A DNA stretch of 58,498 nucleotides from Bacteroidales bacterium (GTDB lineage Bacteria > Bacteroidota > Bacteroidia > Bacteroidales > P3), in assembly GCA_017561155.1 (NCBI GenBank), contig JAFZDP010000030.1, positions 1-58,498 on the forward strand, read 5' to 3'. Of this stretch, positions 25,593-35,150 are shown one piece after another. The position numbers and the translations under genes were made by a program. The notes under the pieces are model-generated. The model was not told the DNA's origin and did no database searches. It was given only the letters and a program-made list of their open reading frames with translations. Each line of letters begins with the position of its first letter. The first letter of the stretch is position 1.

Positions 25593-25757
25593 AGCTTGGA
25601 GTTTTTATTTTTAGCATTAATAACTAATAAATTAAAATCTTATTATATGTACACTCCAAAAAGTTTTACGATTACTCCCATTGTTTATCGAATTTAACAA
25701 TCTTAAAGAATAGTTTTCCATCCTTGCACCGTATACCATAACATCAGTTATTTGATG

Positions 25758-25812
25758 GTATACCGTCAAAGTATTTATACCCTATTGTGAACATTTTTAT
25801 GATATACCGTGA
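25758..25812 (+). repeat. Dispersed 55-bp element, copy 2
   Basis: This is the plus-strand counterpart of 16401-16455, with the same three conserved blocks and the same gap lengths. It is preceded by a 9-bp inverted repeat (gtataccat at 25731-25739 with atggtatac at 25755-25763). It lies 147 bp before the -7 box of the adhesin gene. Confidence 0.8.
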
Positions 25813-25934
25813 AATAAAGATAATATTTGTCGAATTTCTCGTTGTGTCATCTCAAAAAGTGCCACAATTTTATTACACATTTACAAATAGTTACAATATA
25901 TACAACTTTAGTAGTAAATCTTTTTGCAAAAATA

Positions 25935-25966
25935 TTTTGTTTTACTATAAAATCTATGTATATTTG
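25935..25966 (+). promoter_or_regulatory. Promoter for the giant adhesin gene
   Basis: TTTTG (25935-25939), 19 bp, TATATTTG (25959-25966): a very good match to the Bacteroidetes consensus. The leader to the start codon at 26027 is about 55 nt. The rest of the 434-bp gap upstream (25593-25934) holds only the 55-bp element and AT-rich DNA. Confidence 0.75.
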
Positions 25967-26026
25967 CAATGTTTTTCTAAGATATATAGAAATAAATATT
26001 AATTGTTTCACAAATACATTACAATT

Positions 26027-29000
26027 ATGAAAAACAATGTATTATCAGCTTTAATAGTATTCCAAATGCTAATATTTGGAAACATTTTGAGGGCTCAAGA
26101 TTTGAGTGAATATAGTCTTTCTACCGGTATCGATTCTACAAAATGGATAAATATATCCACCGGTGCCACACAAATTTTTGGAGCGAACGTCAACGATGTT
26201 GCTTCTCCTATATTAAATATAGGCTTCAATTTCAGATTTGGTTCATATACAACAGATAAGTTTAGTGTCAACGAAAATGGTGTTTTACGCCTCGGCAATA
26301 TACCTATTGAAAGTTCCTACAATGCAGGCTCGTTTTCATCATATTTTTATTCCGACAATACACCGAAAATATCTGCTTACGCCTCATACACTTCCACCGG
26401 TCCGGGAGGATATGTGAAATACAAAGTTGTAGGTAGTGCACCAAACAGAACTCTTGTAGTAGAATACCGCTTGGAAAACCCTATTACTAATTTGTTTCAA
26501 ATTCAACTAAACGAAACATCTAACAAAATCACTTTTGTTTACAACTACAATCACATTAATCAGTCTCAAAATTACTCCTATATGATAGGAATAGGCGACA
26601 GTATAAGTTCTGTAGTGGTAAACACCTCAGCCGATACTGCAATATATTGTACTAATGGCTATTCTAACTCGTATTCCAACTTACTTCCCCAACACAAATA
26701 CTACGAATTTTCACCAAACTTTCCCTCTTGTACAAGACCTATTTATGCATACGTCTACAATACAACAGACACTACTGTAACTATATTTTGGGACACTATA
26801 GGTTCGACTGCAGTTCCCATAAAATATCTTATCGAATACGGAAGAGTTGGGTTTCAACTAGGAAGTGGAATAAAACGAGACACGATAGGCAGTGTACTAT
26901 CTTATACCTTTCAAAACTTAGAACCATCATCGGGATACGATGTATACCTACGGGCAGTGTGCAACAATGGTGATACAAGTTCAACTACAAAAACACGTAT
27001 CTTTACTCGTTGCAACACACAACAACGAATACCATTCTATGATGACTTTGAAATGTATCAACCGATAAATTCGACACCAAGTTGCAATTGGTACAATTTA
27101 AGTAATGGCTCAAGCTATGCTACAGTTTCCAACAGCAATTCCCATTCCGGAAACCAATGTATATATCTCAATTCATATTCAAATAGATACACATATTTTA
27201 CAACTTACGAAATAGACGTAAATACCACTCCTATACAAAACCTCAGAACATCGTTTTATGTAAAAGGTAACTCTAATCGTACTGCCATTATAGTAGGTGT
27301 AATGAACAGAATATTCGGATTCTCTAGTCCGGACATGTCCACTTTCTATCCGATAGATACTATATTCACCTATGGTACAGAATGGAATCAAGAGTTTGTA
27401 AGCTTAGAAAATTATCCTACAGATAGCAGTGGTAGTTTTGTTGCATTTTTAATAAAACAATTTGCAAGCGGTTATTCTTCTAACATATACCTCGACGATA
27501 TAGCGATAGAAGATGTTTCTCAATGCATCCAACCTCAGAATTTTGATTTGTATGGCATTCGTCCAAACGAAGTAACTTTAGGATGGAAGTATCAAAACAA
27601 TGCAGAATGGGAGGTAGCATATGATATTGGCAACTTTGACCCGGAATTAGCCATAAATAGTTTTATCACTACCGACTCTACTGCAACTATTACCGATTTG
27701 GTAACGGATAGTACTTATTATTTTTACATACGTTCGGTATGCGACAACAATACTTCTCTTTGGCAAGGGCCGTTAGTTGTAACCGAAGGGAAAATAAATA
27801 TGAAATTTATCGACCAACAAGAAATTGTTGTTTGCGACAGCAAAATAGAATATAACCACACTGCAAATTTATCCAATTTGCAAAGTATTCTCACATTACG
27901 CCCACCTACAGAATTCGACCTATTGGAAATAGATGGATTCATAACCTTAGCAAACAACGAAGAGTTTAGAATATATGATGGAGCCGACACTACTGCACAA
28001 CTAATTTTCAATAGCAAACGAACAACATTTGTTCACGATATAATTTCATCGTCCGGACCTCTTACATTGGTATTCAAATCAAACACAATAAACAATAATC
28101 GTAAAATAGCATTGAATGTCAGATGTACCGATTTGTATAGTTGTTATAACATAAAAGAATTAAAAGCAAATGAAATTTCGACACGTTCAGCCTTAGTATC
28201 TTGGACCTTTGCACAAGCCAGAAACCAAGAATACCCCTACTCTGTTATCTACCAAATATTGGATAACAACGGCACTATAGTAGATTCCGGCAGAACAACA
28301 TACACATACAAACTATTCTCAAACCTTCAACCCAATACTTTTTACACCATAAGAGCAAAAACACTATGCAACGACTACAATGAAAACAATTGGAAAGCCC
28401 TTGAAATTAAAACACTATACTGCACAACAAACAATAATATTCAGTTGGGATTAGGACCGAATTTCAACACTTCTATCTATCAAGTTGATGGTAGAGAAGT
28501 ATGCGCACCTATACCGGCTAATGTTCGTTGCTCTGCACCATCTCAACAGAGTACAAATTTACCTTATTCGACCGGAATATATAATCTATCTCAACAAATT
28601 GTACTAGCAAGAGAAATGCTTGGTGCTGCCACTATAAAAACAATATATTTCGACTTTGCATCAATGAATGGCGACTTATCTGATTATGTTATATCGCAAA
28701 AGAACAATTGCGATATATATATGGCTCATATTTCAGACTCTATACGTACAACCTTAGTACCATTTGAAAATATGAAACTTGTGTATAGCGGAAATCTAAA
28801 TATGAGGTATGGTTGGAACTCGTTTACATTAGATAGTGTATTTCATTACAATGGCACTGATAATCTAGCCATAATAATCGACGACAACTCAGGTGCAACC
28901 CTTACTGCAAGCAGTTTTAATGGGCACCAAATAAACCACTATTCTCTATCAAAATATAGTAATACTGATATACCTCCTTCTACAACTTCAAACTTTAGTG

Positions 29001-32000
29001 TTAATTATCGACGAAACAATATGATACTAGAAATGGAATGCAACTCTACAGATACGTGCAGTCCACCACAACTATACATTGTAAATAGGGACACTAACAA
29101 AATAGATATTATTTGGGCCGCAGGCTACAACGAAACAAGTTGGATACTGGAATACAAAGAAGAGGGCACAACCGCTTGGCAAATAGTAGACACCATAAAT
29201 ACCACAAACTACAGCATAGGAGGTTTGAATGCAAACACCGCTTACAATATACGCCTTACTGCGATGTGTGGCAACAATAATATTTCTACTATAAAAACAG
29301 CATATACTGCTTGCGATGCAATAGAAAACCTTCCCTACTACATAAATTTCGACGATATGGCTGTAGGAGAAATATCTTCAAACTGTATAGTTACTCTCTC
29401 TTCGTATCCCGAAGAATATAACCCTAAAGTAATTGCTTCTACCAATACTATTTCTCGCCCCAATGCTCTGAATATAAAATCTAATACAGACCAATACTCG
29501 GCAATTGTATTACCATCCTTTACCGAACCTATAATCAACCTAATACTATCTGCCCAATTTGGATATAGTATTGGCAGTCCGGACACCATGGGAAATATTA
29601 TGATAGGTGTAATGACGAACCCATACGATATAGCAACATTCGAACAAGTAGCCTCATTCAGGCCAAGACATATAAACAACATAACAAACGCTATAGAAGT
29701 TTCTTTCGAAAACTACAGCGGAGAAGGGAGATACATAGCATTGATAACCCAAAATACAACATCAAACTTTTTGATAGACGATATTGAAGTAACTACCAAT
29801 ACCAACTGTAAAAAAGCAACAAATATTACAATAAGCAATATAACTACCACAACTGCCACCATACAATGGGTGGATAGCGTTGCTATAGGGTGGATAATAG
29901 AATACGGACCAAGAGGTTTCAATCGAAATAGTTCCGAAGGGCAAAGGGTATCTACCATATACAACCCTCACGTATTGCAAAATCTAGAAAGCAATACAAA
30001 CTACGACTTATATATATATAGTACATGCTTTAATGGAGACACCAGCCTATACTCGACAAAATGCCAATTCCGTACCGATTGTAGCTCTATTTTGAATGTA
30101 CCATACCTCGAAACTTTCGATGAATACAATTTGGTTACACGAGTTCCGGCTCCCGACTGTTGGCACTACGGCTGCAACTATTCCAATCAAAATTCTTACC
30201 CTTATATCGACAACGCTCACGATGCAAATAATATTGGTGGTTCTATAAGGTTGGGTGCTTTCAAGAGTAACTATGTAAATAACTATTCCTATTTTGCACT
30301 ACTACCTATCGACTCTAATTCTTACAACGTCAGAGAATATATGGTAAACTTTAAAATGATGGGGGTAGTAAATACAAATCAAAACAACAACAATAGAGTT
30401 ATAGTGGGTGTAATGAGAAAACCCGACAGCATTTCCACCTTTGTAGGGATAGACACCATAGAATGTACCGCCAATTTGGGAGTGTGGGAAACATTCGAAG
30501 AGATAGAGCTATACTCCTATATAGGACAAGGAAAATACATAGCATTTTTGGCTCAAGGAGATTTGAACGGCTATATAGATATATGTATCGACGATATTGA
30601 AGTAGACCTTATACCAAACTGCTACAAACCTACACTGCCGTATATCTCCGATGTTTCGTCTACCACAGCCACTATTGGATGGAACGAGAGAAACTCGCCC
30701 CCTGCACAATCGTGGATAATAGAATATGGCCCTACCGGATTTGCAGTAGGTACCGGCTCTCAACAAGTGGCAACATCAAACCCATATACTATTTCGGGAC
30801 TACAGCCTCGCACTGTATACGACTTTTATGTAAGTTCTGTATGCATATATGGCGACACCAGTTACTGCTCCGATGTGGTACAGCTACGCACCACTCAAGA
30901 ACCGGCCAACATACCTTACAATTACAATTTTGAAACACAAGAGGAATGGAGCAAATGGGAAATAGCAAGCAACACCTATACCCAATGGGCAAAAGGTAAC
31001 GCTACATCGTGGAGTGGCGAAGAGGCTATGTATGTGTCTACCGACAACGGCACAACAAACAGCACTCAAAACTTGATAGTAAACGCTGTGGCATATCGTG
31101 ACTTTTATGTGGGCAACATCGACACTACGTTGGTAATAACATTCTCGGCCAAAGCAGGCGGTAATACAAGTAGCAACACCGATGGTTTGGCAGTATTTGT
31201 TGCCAGTCCGTCGCAAGTAGTAGAGTCGTCGGCACAACACAAAACATCGCCGTGGGGACACCTAGACAGCATAAATCTTATAGGACAACCAATACGTTTA
31301 GACACCAATTTCAACACATACAGCTACGAAATTCACGATGTGGCAAGTACTATACGTGTAGTATTTTTCTACTACAACAAAAATGGAGGAAACTACATTG
31401 GGAAACCGGCTGCTGTCGACGATATAAGCATAGACTATGCAGAATGTCCATTCCCTAGAAATCTACAAATAAACGATATTACAAGTTCTTCGGCTCAAGC
31501 TACTTGGACCGGTAGTGCCTCGGGATATTATATCTACTACAAGAAGTCCGACCATCCTAACTACGATTCGGCATACACACAAGCTACGCACTACAACCTA
31601 TACGGATTGGAACAAGACTCGCCATATATGGTAAAAGTAAAAGCAGTATGCCAAAACGGTACTCACAGTATACACCCGGAACCTATATACTTTACCACCA
31701 CACAACCATTGGCTCAGTTGCCATACTATTGCAGTTTTGAAGAAAACGAAGAAGAAACAACATTGTGGAGCATAAAGAACGACAACGCCACAAACAAGTG
31801 GTGCATAGATACTGCTGAAAAAAGAGTGGGACAATACGGACTATATATTTCGACCGACAGTGGCACTACATACCAAGTAGACAAAAATTCGCCTTCGGTA
31901 GTATGGGCATACAGAGATTTCTATTTCCCGACAATTCCGGACAACGAAAACTTTGTTCTATCGTTCTCGTGGAAATGCTACAGTAGTAATTCTTCAAACT

Positions 32001-33349
32001 ATAGTACAGAAGTCTATATTTCATCGCCGGACACTGTAGTAGCTGGTAACATAACAGAAGTCATCATACCTAGCAATGCCGAATTATTGGCAAATCTACA
32101 CCACGAGGTTGTCTTTGTTCTAGAGCAAATAGAGCTAAGCGGAGAAAAATATGGCGGAAAAGTAAATCGTATATACTTCTGTTGGAAAAATATACCCAAT
32201 TATTATAATGTCACTATTTTGCCTCCGGCAATAGACGATATTGAAATAATTTCACCTGTGGCAGGTTGTGTTATCCCTCAGGTAACGGTAGATACATCGT
32301 ACTACTCGGTTACTATAAACTGGTACGGAACCGAAGAGCACCACCTTGTCTATAAACGTGCAACCTCTGAAGAGTGGAGTAACGAAATTGTGGTAAACGA
32401 CAGTTCATATACCATTACCAATCTGGAACCAAACACTACATACGACTACAAGGTGTACAAAAAATGCGATGGTATAAACAGCTCGAGAACAATTATTGGT
32501 TCGTTTAAAACACAGCCCCTACCCTGTTTGCCAGCCGAAAATATAGAGGTGAGCAACATAACATTCAGAACGGCAACACTATCGTGGGATTACGAAATTG
32601 ACAACAACCAACTATGGGAAGTATACTACGGCTACAATACAGAATTTAGCACTTGGGACACCATAACAACCTTTACTCCTACCGTAAATCTAGACAACCT
32701 ATACTACGATGCTCTGTACAATGTTCATATTCGCTCGTATTGCAATGTCGATTCCAACTTCTATAGCGATATAGCTATACAGTCGTTCCATACCGATTCG
32801 TGTGCCGATGTGAGCAATGTAGTGGTAGGACATATTACCGACAACTCGGCCATAATAACGTGGAGACCACAACAAGGACAAAACCAATGGGAAATAGCAG
32901 TGGCTCTCGAAGGTGTCGACGAACAGAACAGCGAAAAAATCACTGTAACAGAAACGCCATCGTACCAACTCACCAACCTGATATACGACACTATATACGA
33001 CGTGTATGTACGCAATATTTGCGACAGCGGAATATATAGCGACTGGACCCCAAAAGTACAATTCCGCTCGAAAACAGGCAACATAAACACCGTAGGAAAC
33101 AGTGCTACAAACATAGTGCTATACCCTAATCCGGCCGACAACGAAACCACTATATACACCGAAAACATAAGTGGAACCATAGAAGTAAGCATTACAAACA
33201 TCAGCGGAAAAAAGGTATACAACAACACCATTCTTTGCGACGGAATACTACAACATAACATAGACTTGAAAGACTATACACCCGGAATATATTTCTTGAA
33301 CATAAAAGGTAAAAACATCGACCATACAGAAAAATTGATAGTAAACTAA
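26027..33349 (+). CDS. Giant T9SS-exported fibronectin type III adhesin
   Basis: A 2440-residue surface protein. After the signal peptide (about residues 1-24, ending LRAQ) come an N-terminal beta-sandwich, about ten fibronectin type III modules and intervening jelly-roll or cleaved-adhesin-like modules. The FN3 modules recur with a recognisable pattern: tTaTIxW, then WIIEYGPxGF, then nLxpnTxYDxYvxSxCxnGDTS. The jelly-roll modules end in IDDIEV-like strings. A CUB-like domain lies at about residues 600-710. The last 80 residues form a type A T9SS sorting domain (VLYPNPADNETT, ending GIYFLNIKGK). The start at 26027 (rather than the ATG at 26003) gives a proper signal peptide. The FN3 copies are diverged, so it is an old repeat protein. 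The likely role is adhesion or glycan/protein binding, inferred from the modules. Confidence 0.93.
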   Translation: MKNNVLSALIVFQMLIFGNILRAQDLSEYSLSTGIDSTKWINISTGATQIFGANVNDVASPILNIGFNFRFGSYTTDKFSVNENGVLRLGNIPIESSYNAGSFSSYFYSDNTPKISAYASYTSTGPGGYVKYKVVGSAPNRTLVVEYRLENPITNLFQIQLNETSNKITFVYNYNHINQSQNYSYMIGIGDSISSVVVNTSADTAIYCTNGYSNSYSNLLPQHKYYEFSPNFPSCTRPIYAYVYNTTDTTVTIFWDTIGSTAVPIKYLIEYGRVGFQLGSGIKRDTIGSVLSYTFQNLEPSSGYDVYLRAVCNNGDTSSTTKTRIFTRCNTQQRIPFYDDFEMYQPINSTPSCNWYNLSNGSSYATVSNSNSHSGNQCIYLNSYSNRYTYFTTYEIDVNTTPIQNLRTSFYVKGNSNRTAIIVGVMNRIFGFSSPDMSTFYPIDTIFTYGTEWNQEFVSLENYPTDSSGSFVAFLIKQFASGYSSNIYLDDIAIEDVSQCIQPQNFDLYGIRPNEVTLGWKYQNNAEWEVAYDIGNFDPELAINSFITTDSTATITDLVTDSTYYFYIRSVCDNNTSLWQGPLVVTEGKINMKFIDQQEIVVCDSKIEYNHTANLSNLQSILTLRPPTEFDLLEIDGFITLANNEEFRIYDGADTTAQLIFNSKRTTFVHDIISSSGPLTLVFKSNTINNNRKIALNVRCTDLYSCYNIKELKANEISTRSALVSWTFAQARNQEYPYSVIYQILDNNGTIVDSGRTTYTYKLFSNLQPNTFYTIRAKTLCNDYNENNWKALEIKTLYCTTNNNIQLGLGPNFNTSIYQVDGREVCAPIPANVRCSAPSQQSTNLPYSTGIYNLSQQIVLAREMLGAATIKTIYFDFASMNGDLSDYVISQKNNCDIYMAHISDSIRTTLVPFENMKLVYSGNLNMRYGWNSFTLDSVFHYNGTDNLAIIIDDNSGATLTASSFNGHQINHYSLSKYSNTDIPPSTTSNFSVNYRRNNMILEMECNSTDTCSPPQLYIVNRDTNKIDIIWAAGYNETSWILEYKEEGTTAWQIVDTINTTNYSIGGLNANTAYNIRLTAMCGNNNISTIKTAYTACDAIENLPYYINFDDMAVGEISSNCIVTLSSYPEEYNPKVIASTNTISRPNALNIKSNTDQYSAIVLPSFTEPIINLILSAQFGYSIGSPDTMGNIMIGVMTNPYDIATFEQVASFRPRHINNITNAIEVSFENYSGEGRYIALITQNTTSNFLIDDIEVTTNTNCKKATNITISNITTTTATIQWVDSVAIGWIIEYGPRGFNRNSSEGQRVSTIYNPHVLQNLESNTNYDLYIYSTCFNGDTSLYSTKCQFRTDCSSILNVPYLETFDEYNLVTRVPAPDCWHYGCNYSNQNSYPYIDNAHDANNIGGSIRLGAFKSNYVNNYSYFALLPIDSNSYNVREYMVNFKMMGVVNTNQNNNNRVIVGVMRKPDSISTFVGIDTIECTANLGVWETFEEIELYSYIGQGKYIAFLAQGDLNGYIDICIDDIEVDLIPNCYKPTLPYISDVSSTTATIGWNERNSPPAQSWIIEYGPTGFAVGTGSQQVATSNPYTISGLQPRTVYDFYVSSVCIYGDTSYCSDVVQLRTTQEPANIPYNYNFETQEEWSKWEIASNTYTQWAKGNATSWSGEEAMYVSTDNGTTNSTQNLIVNAVAYRDFYVGNIDTTLVITFSAKAGGNTSSNTDGLAVFVASPSQVVESSAQHKTSPWGHLDSINLIGQPIRLDTNFNTYSYEIHDVASTIRVVFFYYNKNGGNYIGKPAAVDDISIDYAECPFPRNLQINDITSSSAQATWTGSASGYYIYYKKSDHPNYDSAYTQATHYNLYGLEQDSPYMVKVKAVCQNGTHSIHPEPIYFTTTQPLAQLPYYCSFEENEEETTLWSIKNDNATNKWCIDTAEKRVGQYGLYISTDSGTTYQVDKNSPSVVWAYRDFYFPTIPDNENFVLSFSWKCYSSNSSNYSTEVYISSPDTVVAGNITEVIIPSNAELLANLHHEVVFVLEQIELSGEKYGGKVNRIYFCWKNIPNYYNVTILPPAIDDIEIISPVAGCVIPQVTVDTSYYSVTINWYGTEEHHLVYKRATSEEWSNEIVVNDSSYTITNLEPNTTYDYKVYKKCDGINSSRTIIGSFKTQPLPCLPAENIEVSNITFRTATLSWDYEIDNNQLWEVYYGYNTEFSTWDTITTFTPTVNLDNLYYDALYNVHIRSYCNVDSNFYSDIAIQSFHTDSCADVSNVVVGHITDNSAIITWRPQQGQNQWEIAVALEGVDEQNSEKITVTETPSYQLTNLIYDTIYDVYVRNICDSGIYSDWTPKVQFRSKTGNINTVGNSATNIVLYPNPADNETTIYTENISGTIEVSITNISGKKVYNNTILCDGILQHNIDLKDYTPGIYFLNIKGKNIDHTEKLIVN

Positions 33350-33382
33350 ATAAATAATACGGCAATATAGCATATATTTTTG

Positions 33383-33390
33383 TATATTTG
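33383..33390 (+). promoter_or_regulatory. Possible -7 box for the ABC ATPase gene
   Basis: TATATTTG, 28 bp before the start codon at 33418. A matching -33 TTG is not evident, so only the box is reported. Confidence 0.4.
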
Positions 33391-33417
33391 CAGAACATAA
33401 CATAGTACAGAAAACAA

Positions 33418-34335
33418 ATGAAATTATTTGTTGCAGAACATATTGAGAAGGTTTACTCTACCTACAAAGCCCTTGACGATGTAAGCATCGACGTGAGCGA
33501 GAACACTATTTTTGGACTTTTAGGCCCTAATGGTGCCGGCAAAACCACACTTATTCGGATAATAAACCAAATAACAGCACCCGATAGCGGACACCTATAT
33601 TTTGGTGGCGAACCTCTACAACAGAAACACACCGCTATGATAGGATATTTGCCCGAAGAACGTGGTCTGTACAAAAAAATGAAAGTAGGCGAACAAGCTA
33701 TGTACTTGGCTCAGCTGAAAGGACTACAAAAAAGCGAAGCAAAAAAAAGGCTGCAACATTGGTTTGACAAATTCGATATAGGCAACTGGTGGAACAAAAA
33801 TGTAGAAGAGCTATCGAAAGGTATGCAACAAAAAATACAGTTTATAGTCACCATACTGCACGAACCCAAACTGCTTATATTCGACGAACCATTCAGTGGT
33901 TTCGACCCTATAAATGCCGACTTGCTAAAAACCGAAATATTGGAACTGCAAAAAAAAGGTGCCACCATTATTTTTTCTACACACAATATGTCGTCGGTAG
34001 AAGAACTGTGTAACGATATAGTGCTGCTAGACAAAGCCCAAGTCGTACTTTCCGGCAGTGTGAAAGACATACGAAAATCGTTTAGGAAAAATGTGTGGGA
34101 GATAGTTTATACACACAACAACAACTCTGACAACCTACTGCAACTACCACCACACTACACCGTACTGCATTCTGCCACCGAAGCAAACGAAACCACTATG
34201 CACATAAAACTACAACAAAACGAGGCTCCAAACAATCTGCTAAACACAATACTAGCTCAAAAACAAATAATATCGTTCAGAGAAATACTGCCAACGATGA
34301 ATGAAATATTTATTGAAAACGTAACCAAAAACTAA
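33418..34335 (+). CDS. ABC transporter ATP-binding protein
   Basis: A 305-residue ATPase subunit of the ABC-2/NatA type. The Walker A is GPNGAGKTT (about residues 38-46). The signature is LSKGMQQK rather than the textbook LSGGQ, which is common in this subfamily. The Walker B is LLIFDEPFSGFDPINADLL, and the switch His is in IFSTHNMSS. The C-terminal 80 residues are the DUF4162-like extension. Such ATPases energise export by a partner permease, normally encoded next door, but here the next gene, 12 bp downstream, is a LOG-family hydrolase and no permease lies nearby. It could serve a permease encoded elsewhere. Confidence 0.93.
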   Translation: MKLFVAEHIEKVYSTYKALDDVSIDVSENTIFGLLGPNGAGKTTLIRIINQITAPDSGHLYFGGEPLQQKHTAMIGYLPEERGLYKKMKVGEQAMYLAQLKGLQKSEAKKRLQHWFDKFDIGNWWNKNVEELSKGMQQKIQFIVTILHEPKLLIFDEPFSGFDPINADLLKTEILELQKKGATIIFSTHNMSSVEELCNDIVLLDKAQVVLSGSVKDIRKSFRKNVWEIVYTHNNNSDNLLQLPPHYTVLHSATEANETTMHIKLQQNEAPNNLLNTILAQKQIISFREILPTMNEIFIENVTKN

Positions 34336-34347
34336 CATACATACATT

Positions 34348-34926
34348 ATGAAAGCAATAGGTTTATTTTGCGGTTCGCATTGCGGCAACAATCCCTTGTT
34401 CAAACAAATAGCAGAACAATTGGGCAAACTTATAGCTACCAACGACTACACCCTTGTTTATGGTGGAAGCAGCTGGGGACTGATGGGCGTGGTAGCTTCG
34501 AAGGTACTAGAAAACAATGGCAAAGTGGTTGGTATAATACCCGATTTCTTTTCGGAAAATGTGGTAGAACAACGTGAAATAACAATACATAAAGTGAAAT
34601 CGATGGCTGAGCGAAAAGAAATGATGGCTGATATGGCCGACGTATTTGTGGCTCTTCCGGGTGGTATAGGAACTCTCGACGAAGTAACAGAAATAATGAG
34701 TATGAACCAATTGGGACTGATAGCAAAACCTATCGGACTACTGAACTGCAACAACTTTTTCGACCCTTTTTTGAAACAGATAGACAATATGTTTGCCGAA
34801 GATTTGATTCACGAGGTGCACAGAAAAATGCTTACACACTCTACCGACCCTAAACTACTGCTGCAAAAATTGGAAACTATGCAGATACCAAATCAAGACG
34901 AGTGGTTTAAGGTGATAAAAAAGTAA
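34348..34926 (+). CDS. LOG-family nucleotide 5'-monophosphate phosphoribohydrolase
   Basis: A 192-residue enzyme of the LOG/TIGR00730 family, which releases the base from nucleoside 5'-monophosphates (originally named for cytokinin activation). The hallmark motif PGGIGTLDEVTE (about residues 110-121) is intact, as are GGSSWGLMG near residue 40 and SMAERKEMM, which carries the conserved Arg and Glu. The Rossmann fold begins KAIGLFCGSHCG. The length is typical. In bacteria the role is probably nucleotide salvage or detoxification; no hormone function is implied. It shares a 12-bp gap with the ABC ATPase and is closed by a terminator at 34964-34998. Confidence 0.93.
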   Translation: MKAIGLFCGSHCGNNPLFKQIAEQLGKLIATNDYTLVYGGSSWGLMGVVASKVLENNGKVVGIIPDFFSENVVEQREITIHKVKSMAERKEMMADMADVFVALPGGIGTLDEVTEIMSMNQLGLIAKPIGLLNCNNFFDPFLKQIDNMFAEDLIHEVHRKMLTHSTDPKLLLQKLETMQIPNQDEWFKVIKK

Positions 34927-34963
34927 CACAACAAATAAAACATACATTATATTATTAACTTGT

Positions 34964-34998
34964 GTCGCTTACCGGTAAAATGGCAAGCGACTTTTTTT
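34964..34998 (+). terminator. Intrinsic terminator after the LOG gene
   Basis: A 7-bp stem GTCGCTT (34964-34970) with AAGCGAC (34985-34991) and seven T residues (34992-34998). Confidence 0.8.
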
Positions 34999-35150
34999 CC
35001 TAATACAAAAACAAAGCAACAATAATATAATATCCTAAAAAAATATCTGCCATACAATTTTATGTTCATTATTTCGTTTTTCTACTTTCGACAATGCAAA
35101 AGCCGAAAATAAGATAAATATTTTTTCTATATACAAACAATTTAATTGCT

